Shown in pieces: positions 8,142-15,240 of a stretch of 64,000 bases of DNA; position 1 is the stretch's first letter, and each line of letters opens with the position of its first letter. The notes under the pieces are model-generated. The model ran no database searches. It saw only the letters and a program-made list of their open reading frames with translations, and was not told the origin of the DNA. A program made the position numbers and the translations under genes. Origin of the DNA: Paenibacillus sp. FSL H7-0331 (lineage in GTDB: Bacteria > Bacillota > Bacilli > Paenibacillales > NBRC-103111); the NCBI RefSeq assembly GCF_001956045.1, contig NZ_MRTH01000011.1:206863-270862 (forward strand). Reading direction: 5' to 3'.

Positions 8142-8160
8142 ACTAACAATTTAAGTTAGT
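8142..8160. promoter_or_regulatory. Inverted repeat upstream of the MarR gene, candidate operator
   Basis: ACTAAC and GTTAGT are separated by AATTTAA, a near-perfect palindrome about 125 bases before the marR start. A related palindrome (TTAGAATTCTAA) follows the gene. MarR proteins usually bind such AT-rich palindromes and autoregulate. Confidence 0.4.
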
Positions 8161-8285
8161 TTTTACTGGCTAAATATATGTAAAAACAGGCTTATACGTT
8201 CAATTCTTTTTCCTCACGTCTTGTTCTCCTATTTAGGATATTGTATATTATGATTAGAACACTAACTGTGGGGAGTCCATACGAA

Positions 8286-8729
8286 ATGTCAGATAAACTT
8301 TCTATAATGTCTCGCATAGGTGTCAATTTCCTAACGTGGCAGCGATATTTACAAAAGCAGCTTGTACCTCATCAAATCACATTAAAGCAGCAGTATGTAC
8401 TGCGCAAACTTGTCGTTAAAACGGTTCTAAACCCCTCGCAAATTGCAGAGCTGCTCTATTGTGACCGTCCTACCGCAACCGTCATTATTAACAACATGGA
8501 GCGGCAGCGCTGGGTTAGAAAGAGTAAGGATTCGACTAATAGAAAGATGGTTAATATTGCGATCACGGAGGAAGGACGAGACAAGCTAGCGTCTTTGAAT
8601 CAAGCGCTGCAAGCTGAGGAGGAGTTTGATCCTTTATCTTGTTTTACGGAGGAAGAAAAGCGACAGCTGAGCACGTTGTTAAACAAGATGTCCAATCATC
8701 TTCAACACATTAAGAATAGCCCCGAGTAA
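8286..8729 (+). CDS. MarR family transcriptional regulator
   Basis: The 147-residue protein has a central winged helix-turn-helix: NPSQIAELLYCDRPTATVIINNMERQRWV is the helix-turn-helix and recognition helix, followed by the wing around KDSTNRKMVNIAITEEGR, which is the usual DxR..-type wing. N- and C-terminal helices would form the dimer. The ATG at 8286 was chosen because GGGAG lies 10 bases upstream; an open frame extends 15 codons further. Palindromes on both sides of the gene suggest autoregulation and possibly control of the next gene. The ligand is unknown. Confidence 0.88.
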   Translation: MSDKLSIMSRIGVNFLTWQRYLQKQLVPHQITLKQQYVLRKLVVKTVLNPSQIAELLYCDRPTATVIINNMERQRWVRKSKDSTNRKMVNIAITEEGRDKLASLNQALQAEEEFDPLSCFTEEEKRQLSTLLNKMSNHLQHIKNSPE

Positions 8730-8747
8730 ATTTTTTTTGCGATATAG

Positions 8748-8759
8748 TTAGAATTCTAA
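8748..8759. promoter_or_regulatory. Perfect 12-bp palindrome between marR and the nucleotidyltransferase gene
   Basis: TTAGAATTCTAA lies 19 bases after the marR stop and about 120 bases before the next start codon. Its TTAG/CTAA half-sites resemble those of the palindrome upstream of marR, so it is a candidate site for the same regulator. Confidence 0.4.
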
Positions 8760-8880
8760 TTATGTTTTTCTTGATGAAGAGGCGGGTTCAGTGCGTCGTA
8801 CACTGCTGTTTATTGAAGGAAGTTACATATGGCAGTAAGTTAATTAAAATATTTTTCATTTAGAATTGGAGAGAGTATAC

Positions 8881-9930
8881 ATGACAGTATTCATCCACAC
8901 TGAACCTTTACCACCTGGTCGGGCACATCTCGTCGAGAACTTAATTCAAGACATTATTCCACTTCATCCTGGTATCGACGGATTTATCCTGACGGGTTCC
9001 ATTTGGAATCCAGACACTCAATTGCCCCATTCAGACATTGATATTAATTGGCATGGTACCAAAAACGATAGCATCAACGATCCGCGTCTGAATCCACATA
9101 GTATCTTTCAGGAGGCGGGAATTACGATAGAGATGGCCAATTATTTTTGGGGAGATTTGTCACGACCTGAGACCATGCGTCTTTCGGTTATTGTATCTTT
9201 GAACCGTGCTCACATTTTGTGGGAGAAAGAAGGCAGATTCTCCAATCCTCAGCAACAAACGCGAAGGCTGCTGCGAAATGCGCAATGGGTAGAGGCAGCG
9301 ATTGACCGATCCTTATCGGAGTTGACCGTACATGCGAATAATTGGTTAGACCCCATATATATCAAGAATAATAAAGATAATCACCATGCATTTGACTTTG
9401 TAAGAACGGTTGTTGGCCCGACGGTGGGACTGCTGGATTCAATAGACTTGCGCCCGCCTAGCGCTGCGCGCAAAGGATTGATGGAAATAACCCAAACCAG
9501 TCTATTGTGCGGCTTGCCTGATGTTAGTGAATCGATATTGCGTTGTTTGGGAGCAGATGCGATAACGGCTGTAGAGGTTGAAGAATGGAATCGGCTGTTG
9601 AGTGATTTATATTCCCATGTAGCCAGTCTGTGCCCAGAGGTTCAATTAGTTAAGCGTGAGTACCATGTTCTCGGCATTCAGACCATGATCTCCATGGGCT
9701 ATCCAAGGGAATGTATTTGGCCGCTTTGGCGTGGATTTATCGATTGTAAACATTTGCTGAATGGTGTTTCTCCAAGAGGAGAAGAAGCATTCGTGCAATT
9801 TGCAGAAAGATTACAAGTGCACACAGCCGAGGATATAGGCGAGAAAGCGGTACAATATGCAGCCATTGTGGAGAGACTACAGAGCCAACAGAAGAAGCTG
9901 TCAGATTATCTTCTACGTAAGGTGAAGTAA
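8881..9930 (+). CDS. Nucleotidyltransferase-fold protein of unknown role
   Basis: The N-terminal third carries the pol-beta/KNTase signature: FILTGSIWNPD, then HSDIDINW, giving the GS motif and a DxD metal-binding pair. The remaining two thirds are helical and resemble the substrate-binding part of small-molecule (for example aminoglycoside-type) nucleotidyltransferases, but no diagnostic resistance motif is visible. The start at 8881 follows GGAGAG; a TTG at 8866 overlaps that ribosome site and was rejected. It follows marR on the same strand, so it may be the regulator's target. Function cannot be named further. Confidence 0.65.
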   Translation: MTVFIHTEPLPPGRAHLVENLIQDIIPLHPGIDGFILTGSIWNPDTQLPHSDIDINWHGTKNDSINDPRLNPHSIFQEAGITIEMANYFWGDLSRPETMRLSVIVSLNRAHILWEKEGRFSNPQQQTRRLLRNAQWVEAAIDRSLSELTVHANNWLDPIYIKNNKDNHHAFDFVRTVVGPTVGLLDSIDLRPPSAARKGLMEITQTSLLCGLPDVSESILRCLGADAITAVEVEEWNRLLSDLYSHVASLCPEVQLVKREYHVLGIQTMISMGYPRECIWPLWRGFIDCKHLLNGVSPRGEEAFVQFAERLQVHTAEDIGEKAVQYAAIVERLQSQQKKLSDYLLRKVK

Positions 9931-9967
9931 TTGGCTAATCTGAAAGTTAGTATTTTGCTGGAGAAAC

Positions 9968-10013
9968 ATACAACTTAGATCCTCTCCTGATTAGGAAAGG
10001 ATCTAAGTTGTAT
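9968..10013. terminator. Bidirectional hairpin between convergent genes
   Basis: A perfect 16-bp stem runs from ATACAACTTAGATCCT to its complement, with an inner TCCT/AGGA pairing in the loop. It lies between the 9930 and 10034 gene ends. The flanking T-runs are weak, but the position and symmetry fit a shared terminator. Confidence 0.65.
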
Positions 10014-10033
10014 GGCTTTGATAACTTTACATA

Positions 10034-10357
10034 TTATTGAGCAGCAGCAATCGGCTGTCTGACGATTTTTACTTCATAGAATGAAATTTTATTGGAGACG
10101 ATATATTCCGGAATTTCCCTACCGTGGGCATGCGACTCTTTAAAGGCGTCACTTTTTGTCCATGCATGGAAATCCTCTTTTTTCTCCCAACGGGTAACGA
10201 CCGTAACCTCGTCATGTTCCTTCGTGTTTTCAGTCAGCAGCACTTCCAACCCCAAAAAGCCGCTCATGTACTCCACTTTACCGATCTTGTCGAAACGTTC
10301 GATCAGCAAATGGGCGTTTCCTTTCGTAATTTGCGATGTGTTTGTAATAATAATCAT
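10034..10357 (-). CDS. isdG: IsdG-type heme-degrading monooxygenase
   Basis: The 107-residue protein belongs to the IsdG/IsdI branch of the ABM dimeric ferredoxin-like fold, which opens the heme ring and frees iron in the cytoplasm. The three catalytic residues of the family are in place: N6 (IITNTSQI), W66 (HAWTKS) and H76 (ESHAHG), matching N7/W67/H77 of the staphylococcal enzyme. AGGAGG lies seven bases before the ATG, inside the end of the ABC ATPase gene; the two frames are separated by one base. It is the last gene of the minus-strand heme operon, so it would act on heme delivered by that importer. Confidence 0.9.
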   Translation of the reverse strand: MIIITNTSQITKGNAHLLIERFDKIGKVEYMSGFLGLEVLLTENTKEHDEVTVVTRWEKKEDFHAWTKSDAFKESHAHGREIPEYIVSNKISFYEVKIVRQPIAAAQ

Positions 10358-10358
10358 A

Positions 10359-11150
10359 TTATAGCCTCCTAGAGTTTGATAATGTTTTTAAAGGGATAAT
10401 GACAGGATAGTCGTCCTCAAATCTGACTTTCGCCTGAACGTTATAAATACTTTCCAAAAAATGCGATGAAATAATCTCAGTCGGTTTGCCCGTTTCCGCG
10501 ATCCTTCCATTTTTCATGGCGATTATGTAGTCACAATAGTGGGCTGCCTGCTGGAGGTCGTGAAGCACCATGACGATGGTTATTCCGTACTCCCGGTTGA
10601 TGGTTTGCAGCATTTCCATCAAATCCAGCTGGTGGGCAATATCCAGGAAAGTGGTAGGCTCATCCAACAACATAATCGTCGTTTTTTGTGCCAATGCCAT
10701 AGCAATGCGTGCTTTTTGCTGCTCACCACCAGACAACGTATGGAACATCCGGTCCTCGTGTTTTTTGGTTCCGGTTGTTTGCATAGCCCAGTCCACAATT
10801 CCGTGGTCTTCGTCGGTCATGCGATCAAACAATCGTTTATAGGGAGCTCTGCCGTAAGCGACAAGCTCCTTGACTGTCATCTCGGGCAGCCCGTTTTTCG
10901 ACTGGGTGAGCATGGCAACGGTTTGCGCCATTTCTGCCGATTTGTAAGTATGCGCCAGTTTGCCGTTTATCGTCACAGTTCCCGAATCGGCTTCAAGCAG
11001 CCGGGTTATGATTTTCAGCAGCGTTGATTTACCAGAGCCGTTCGGACCGACGATGGCAGTCACGTTTCCTTTTGGAATCGATACGGTGATATGCTGCAGC
11101 TGAAAAGCGCCTACATCAAGCTGGATTCGGTCAGTAAGGATTGCCGACAT
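10359..11150 (-). CDS. Heme/iron ABC transporter ATP-binding protein
   Basis: The 263-residue ATPase has Walker [10 protein letters not shown], the Q loop around MLTQSKNG, the signature [12 protein letters not shown], Walker [13 protein letters not shown] and the H-loop VLHDLQQA. It is of the FecE/FhuC type that energises siderophore, heme and cobalamin importers. The ATG at 11150 shares one base with the permease stop (TAATG), so the longer frame to 11246 was rejected. Order in the operon is lipoprotein, permease, ATPase, IsdG, which points to heme as the substrate. Confidence 0.9.
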   Translation of the reverse strand: MSAILTDRIQLDVGAFQLQHITVSIPKGNVTAIVGPNGSGKSTLLKIITRLLEADSGTVTINGKLAHTYKSAEMAQTVAMLTQSKNGLPEMTVKELVAYGRAPYKRLFDRMTDEDHGIVDWAMQTTGTKKHEDRMFHTLSGGEQQKARIAMALAQKTTIMLLDEPTTFLDIAHQLDLMEMLQTINREYGITIVMVLHDLQQAAHYCDYIIAMKNGRIAETGKPTEIISSHFLESIYNVQAKVRFEDDYPVIIPLKTLSNSRRL

Positions 11151-12154
11151 TATACGATTCTCCGTTTCTTGAGCAAATATAAAAAGAACGGGGCGCCCAG
11201 GCAGGCCAGCAGTATACCAACAGGAAGCTCCAGGGGATCGAACCATGAACGAGCGATCGTATCAGACAACACGACAAGTACGGCGCCTCCAAGCATCGAC
11301 AGTGGCAGCAAATAGCGGTAATCCTCTCCTGTAAGCAGGCGGATAGCATGTGGCACCACTAAACCCACAAAACCGATAAGACCGGCAACACTGACAGCAA
11401 TACCAGATAAAAAAGCAGCCAACAGGATTAGCAGGACTCTGTGCATCTCAATCTTCATACCGAGCAGCTTGGCTGAATCATCCCCCAGCAGCAGTAGGTT
11501 GGCCGATTTGATTGTCAGCAGCGACAGCAAAAGCCCAATGATCGCATACGGGGCCATAAATCCAAGATGGTGCCAGCTTCGTCCACTTAGTCCCCCTGCC
11601 AGCCAAGGCAAAACGGCCTGAACGCGATCACTGTAAAATACCATGATGCCGTTCATGACAGCCCCGAGCAGCGCATTAATTGCAACACCAGCCAAAATGA
11701 TTTTCAGTGGTGACGAGCCTTTATCCCAGGCAAGACCGTAAATGAGCAGTGCAGTCGCAAAAGAGCCGACAAAGGCGAGAGGCGGCAGCAAATAGCTGAA
11801 CTGTGGCAGTACGATCATAGTGATGACGGCTGCCAAGCCACCGCCAGCGGATACGCCGATAATTCCCGGGTCAGCCAACGGATTTCTCATCACACCTTGC
11901 AGCAGCGCACCGGAGACCGCCAGACATGCACCCGTTAAAATCCCAATTAATACACGGGGCAGCCTTAGATTCATGATGATTTTTTCGTGAATCGGTTGTC
12001 CGCCGTTGGTGAATACCGCCCATATGTCTCGAAGCGATATAGGTACCGAGCCATAGGTCAAGCCGTAGAAGGAGACAATGACAAGAAGAACGGGAATAAC
12101 AATGATGATCAGCTTTCTTCTGGAGCTTCGCTGCTTTTGATTCATCGTTGTCAC
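11150..12154 (-). CDS. FecCD-family heme/iron ABC transporter permease
   Basis: The 334-residue protein shows the FecCD/BtuC pattern of about ten membrane helices, with LRLPRVLIGILTGACLAVSG, LLQGVMRNPLADPGIIGVS and the cytoplasmic coupling region GLIGFVGLVVPHAIRLL. It overlaps the lipoprotein stop by four bases (ATGA) and the ATPase start by one. It forms the membrane channel of the importer that ends in IsdG. Specificity for heme is inferred from neighbours. Confidence 0.9.
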   Translation of the reverse strand: MTTMNQKQRSSRRKLIIIVIPVLLVIVSFYGLTYGSVPISLRDIWAVFTNGGQPIHEKIIMNLRLPRVLIGILTGACLAVSGALLQGVMRNPLADPGIIGVSAGGGLAAVITMIVLPQFSYLLPPLAFVGSFATALLIYGLAWDKGSSPLKIILAGVAINALLGAVMNGIMVFYSDRVQAVLPWLAGGLSGRSWHHLGFMAPYAIIGLLLSLLTIKSANLLLLGDDSAKLLGMKIEMHRVLLILLAAFLSGIAVSVAGLIGFVGLVVPHAIRLLTGEDYRYLLPLSMLGGAVLVVLSDTIARSWFDPLELPVGILLACLGAPFFLYLLKKRRIV

Positions 12155-13125
12155 TTGGCCGCCTGCAGCCGTTTGCTCATCAGATCGAGTGCCTCGACAA
12201 CTTTGGTGCCGGGATTCGTGCCGAACAGGTCAGCGGGAAGTATCTCAATATGGTTGTTCTTCACGGCATCTAGACTGCTCCAGGCCGCATTTTGCTGCAT
12301 CTCTTTCATAAATCCATCCTTCACTTTCTCCGGGCTTCCATGGGTCATAATAACGATCAACTGCGGATTTGATTTCATCATCTTCTCAGTATTCATCTGC
12401 GCATACTGGGGATAATTGTCAAGCTTGGGGTAGTCTGCGGCAATATTTTCACCACCGGCAGATACGAGTATATCGCCACTTAATGAATTGTTAAGAGCGG
12501 CCATATAGGTGCCCGGTGCCCCATACACCATCAGTACCCTCGTTTTAGCTGTACTTGGAGTGGTTTTGAGCTCCTGCAATTTTTGATCAATGGCTTGAGT
12601 TAACTCCTTGGCCTTGTCTTCTTTCTGCAGCAGCTGACCGAACAAACCGATTTGCTTCTTGATGTCATCAATCGAATTGGCGCTGGTCAATACCATCTTG
12701 GAGCCTACACCCTCAACACCCGGTATATCTTTGGTGTTCAACGGATGATTACCGAGTACAACATCCGGACTGAGGAGCGCGATCTTTTCCAGATCAAGCC
12801 CGTGTGTGGAACCAACCTGTTCTACACTTTGGGCCGCTTGCAGCGCTGCGGGAACTGTTGCGGTTGGGCGTCCTACCAGCGTCCCCCCAAGCGCATAGAC
12901 GATATCCATTTCACCGTTTGCTAGAGCGACAATTTTTTGAGGTGCGCTGGGAAAGGTTATGCTGCGGTCGGCAAAATCCTTGATAATTAGGTTACTCCCC
13001 TTCGATGGGGTAGAACCTTCTTTCACACCCGGCGCAGACCCAAGGTCCGCAGACGGAGCCGATGCACAGGCCGTTAGTCCGTTGAGGGCAGCGGCCAATA
13101 CAAGCATCAGCAAAGGTTTTCTCAT
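12151..13125 (-). CDS. Heme/iron ABC transporter substrate-binding lipoprotein (IsdE-like)
   Basis: The 324-residue protein has a signal peptide with the lipobox LTAC (Cys20), a Ser/Pro linker, then a class III periplasmic-binding fold of two lobes. At the place where IsdE-type proteins carry the heme-ligating Met (GNPM in the second lipoprotein of this window), it reads GSTHG, so His replaces Met. The second expected ligand, His in VIMTHGSPE, is present. Upstream at 13221 a Fur box overlaps the likely promoter. The gene starts the minus-strand operon with permease, ATPase and IsdG. Heme is the probable ligand; a siderophore or heme with bis-His ligation are alternatives. Confidence 0.85.
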   Translation of the reverse strand: MRKPLLMLVLAAALNGLTACASAPSADLGSAPGVKEGSTPSKGSNLIIKDFADRSITFPSAPQKIVALANGEMDIVYALGGTLVGRPTATVPAALQAAQSVEQVGSTHGLDLEKIALLSPDVVLGNHPLNTKDIPGVEGVGSKMVLTSANSIDDIKKQIGLFGQLLQKEDKAKELTQAIDQKLQELKTTPSTAKTRVLMVYGAPGTYMAALNNSLSGDILVSAGGENIAADYPKLDNYPQYAQMNTEKMMKSNPQLIVIMTHGSPEKVKDGFMKEMQQNAAWSSLDAVKNNHIEILPADLFGTNPGTKVVEALDLMSKRLQAAK

Positions 13126-13220
13126 AAAAAAAGCGTCCTCCTATTCAGAATTCATTAGCAAAAAATTAGAACAAATGATAATATGGGAAACGAGTAGCGT
13201 TGCCCCTTCACAAGGAGAAT

Positions 13221-13239
13221 GATAATCAATCTCATTATC
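13221..13239. promoter_or_regulatory. Fur box upstream of the minus-strand heme operon
   Basis: The 19 bases GATAATCAATCTCATTATC match the Fur consensus at 16 of 19 positions. It lies about 96 bases upstream of the lipoprotein start and would repress the operon when iron is plentiful. Confidence 0.75.
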
Positions 13240-13441
13240 GTTGTCAATCGTTTTGTGGCAATTTGTTCCAAATTTATATTGGTGGATATGGATTGACAAG
13301 GCAGAGCGTAGTAAGCTATCATCAAATTTGTATTATTTTTCCACTGGTATCATATTGTGAACATATGAGTACATAAGGGGGCTGATACCATAAATTCAAA
13401 TCTGATAAACCGATTATCGGTTATTTTTTTGTGTTTACATT

Positions 13442-13460
13442 GATAATGATTATCGGTATC
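13442..13460. promoter_or_regulatory. Fur box upstream of the IsdC-like gene
   Basis: GATAATGATTATCGGTATC matches the Fur consensus at 17 of 19 positions, 67 bases before the GTG start at 13528. It overlaps a TTGATA-like -35 and a TATCAT-like -10, as expected for Fur repression. Confidence 0.8.
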
Positions 13461-13527
13461 ATTGAATTGAATCTACAGCCAAAAGTGAGTATTTATTAAG
13501 TTTTATTATCGAGAAGGAGATTAGATT

Positions 13528-14316
13528 GTGAAAACAAGTTGGCGATTGCAAATTGTATGCTTTACAGTTCTCAGTATGTTGATGTTGTTTAGTCTGCCTA
13601 AAGCGGAGGCTGCATTGGCGGATGGTACGTACACGTTAAATTACACGGTAACCAAAGCGGAAAATGATTCCGCATCGATGGCAAATGATTATTTCGAAAA
13701 GCCTGCAACTGTATTTGTGAAAAATGGCCAGATCGAAATGCAGCTTACTATCAATCACAGCAAATGGGTGACTCAGTTTAAGGTGCAGAACAATACGAGC
13801 TTTACAGATGCGAAAATCATTAGTAGTGACAGTGCTGAAGACAAGAGAGTCACCCGTTTTCAAGTTGCCGATTTGTCCAAGCCGATTATTTCAAAAATTC
13901 ATGTGACTGTTGAATCCATCGATTATGACCATGATTATACGATTCGTTTTTTGGTGGACGAAAAAAGCATTAAAAGTGTAGCAGCGGACAGTTCAGCAGC
14001 CCCCAAGGCGGAAGCTCCGGCCACTTCGGCCTCAACAGCATCTCCCCAAAGCAATCCTGCAGCAGCTGTGCCCAGCGTAAGCACTACTGCTCCATCCAAG
14101 GTAGTGACTCCGGCACCAAAGTCACCAGTGGTCCAGGCTTCGTCGAAGGACTCGTCCAATAAAACTGCAGAAGCTGGTGACTCCACAGGCTCGCGTAGTC
14201 AAATAACAAATCCCCAGACTGGAGATACGGCTCCGGTTGTTTTACTGACTGTTCTGCTGTTATTGTCAGGTTTATACCTAGGGTATACAGTAAAAACAAG
14301 AAGATCCGGCAGGTAA
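13528..14316 (+). CDS. IsdC-like NEAT-domain protein with sortase signal
   Basis: The 262-residue protein has a signal peptide (about residues 1-28), one NEAT heme-binding domain (about 30-150) and a long Ala/Ser/Pro/Thr linker. The C-terminus is a sorting signal: NPQTG at 228-232, a hydrophobic stretch and a basic tail. In NEAT domains the SMANDYF helix caps the heme and YDHDY (YxxxY) supplies the axial and bracing tyrosines; both are present. NPQTG resembles the sortase B signal NPQTN, and a sortase B gene lies nine kilobases downstream in the same island. The GTG start follows GAAGGAG. Its role is probably passing heme from the surface to the membrane lipoprotein. Confidence 0.9.
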   Translation: MKTSWRLQIVCFTVLSMLMLFSLPKAEAALADGTYTLNYTVTKAENDSASMANDYFEKPATVFVKNGQIEMQLTINHSKWVTQFKVQNNTSFTDAKIISSDSAEDKRVTRFQVADLSKPIISKIHVTVESIDYDHDYTIRFLVDEKSIKSVAADSSAAPKAEAPATSASTASPQSNPAAAVPSVSTTAPSKVVTPAPKSPVVQASSKDSSNKTAEAGDSTGSRSQITNPQTGDTAPVVLLTVLLLLSGLYLGYTVKTRRSGR

Positions 14317-14412
14317 ATCAATAAAAAATTAATGATTGACATAATATTTTATTTATGTATAAAATTGGATTGTTGGTGGACGCTGTACACGTTATCGACG
14401 AAATGAGTAAAA

Positions 14413-14470
14413 GAGGTGCCTGCTTATAACGCGGTAATCAAGTACCTCAGTCGCAGAAGTTTTTTTTTAC
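14413..14470 (+). terminator. Terminator after the IsdC-like gene
   Basis: GAGGTGC and GTACCTC can pair around a roughly 20-base loop, and a run of nine T residues follows about 13 bases later at 14460-14468. It sits in the 332-base gap (14317-14648) that otherwise holds only the next Fur box. Confidence 0.5.
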
Positions 14471-14479
14471 ATCATTGTT

Positions 14480-14498
14480 GATAATGATTATCATTATC
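14480..14498. promoter_or_regulatory. Perfect Fur box upstream of the small NEAT-like gene
   Basis: GATAATGATTATCATTATC is identical at all 19 positions to the Fur consensus. It begins 169 bases before the ATG at 14649 and probably controls the long plus-strand run of heme genes that follows. Confidence 0.9.
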
Positions 14499-14648
14499 TT
14501 TAAACTTACTTTTCTGTGGCATCCATAATTGCATTCAGGAAAGGGGGATCGAAGAGGGAAATTCATTTGAAAGCAAGAATAACAGTTGCCGTCGTACATT
14601 CGTAGCAAATTAAAAACTAAACCAAATTATCTAAGGGAGTGTTTACTA

Positions 14649-15035
14649 ATGATGAGATCCATGAAAAAATCCGTTGTATCGATGCTAGCTCTGTTCGTAC
14701 TGGTGTTTGCTCTGGCTGTTCCTGCTTTCGCTGCTGCTTCCAACTATCAATTTTTGGATTCATCATTAAATCCTTCGTCTCATGCTAATTCGTTCACTTC
14801 GGACGCAGTTATTACCGGATCATCAGTTAAAGTCTCCTATGACAGCTCTGTTGTTACTGGCTTAAAGGTAGATAGCGGTTCTGGTTATGTAACACTTACT
14901 CCTGATACATCAGTATCCGGTGTCATTTCGTTCACGTTTACTGTTGCTGATTTCACTGAGAATCTGCCTGTGAAGCTTGGAGTTAATGCTGGTCCTCATA
15001 GTGGAGATATTGACTTATTTATTCAATGGTTGTAA
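14649..15035 (+). CDS. Small secreted protein, divergent single NEAT-like domain
   Basis: The 128-residue product has a clear signal peptide ending at AFAAA. The mature part of about 100 residues follows the NEAT strand order: VKVSYDSSVVTGLKV, SGYVTLTPDTS, SFTFTVADFTENLPVKLGV and GPHSGDIDLFIQW align by eye with strands 3 to 8 of the neighbouring NEAT domains. The YxxxY heme motif is replaced by a segment with one His (GPHSGD), and the 3-10 heme-capping helix is absent. AAGGGAG precedes the ATG; a TTG at 14586 was rejected. It lies in the Fur-controlled island just before the giant NEAT protein. It may be a hemophore that uses other ligands or a structural partner; I do not recognise a named family. 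Confidence 0.6.
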   Translation: MMRSMKKSVVSMLALFVLVFALAVPAFAAASNYQFLDSSLNPSSHANSFTSDAVITGSSVKVSYDSSVVTGLKVDSGSGYVTLTPDTSVSGVISFTFTVADFTENLPVKLGVNAGPHSGDIDLFIQWL

Positions 15036-15240
15036 GACTAATACGGTAGCTAATCAATAGCTGTAACCATGTAAGGGGTAAAGAATGGCTTGCAAGTATT
15101 GAAGCCGTTCTTTACTTATGATGTTATCCAGTTACACTAAGGTACGTTGGAATTTCGATTCATTTTGAAAATTGGATTTTTTCGCGTTTATGCCGGTAAG
15201 AGCAAGAGTCATATAGAACGACTTAAGGGGAGTAAATGAA

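Larger units (their letters stand above)
13126..13527. other. Divergent intergenic control region of the heme island
   Basis: This 402-base stretch has no gene. Besides two Fur boxes it holds an inverted repeat TCATAT-N7-ATATGA at 13350-13368 and a small AACCGA/TCGGTT hairpin at 13408-13422 followed by ATTTTTTT, which could end a short leader transcript. The two heme operons diverge from here, so it probably contains both promoters. Confidence 0.6.

Noticed and set aside
10092..10372. Plus-strand open frames opposite isdG and the ABC ATPase gene
   Set aside because: They mirror well-supported minus-strand genes and have no ribosome sites or family motifs.
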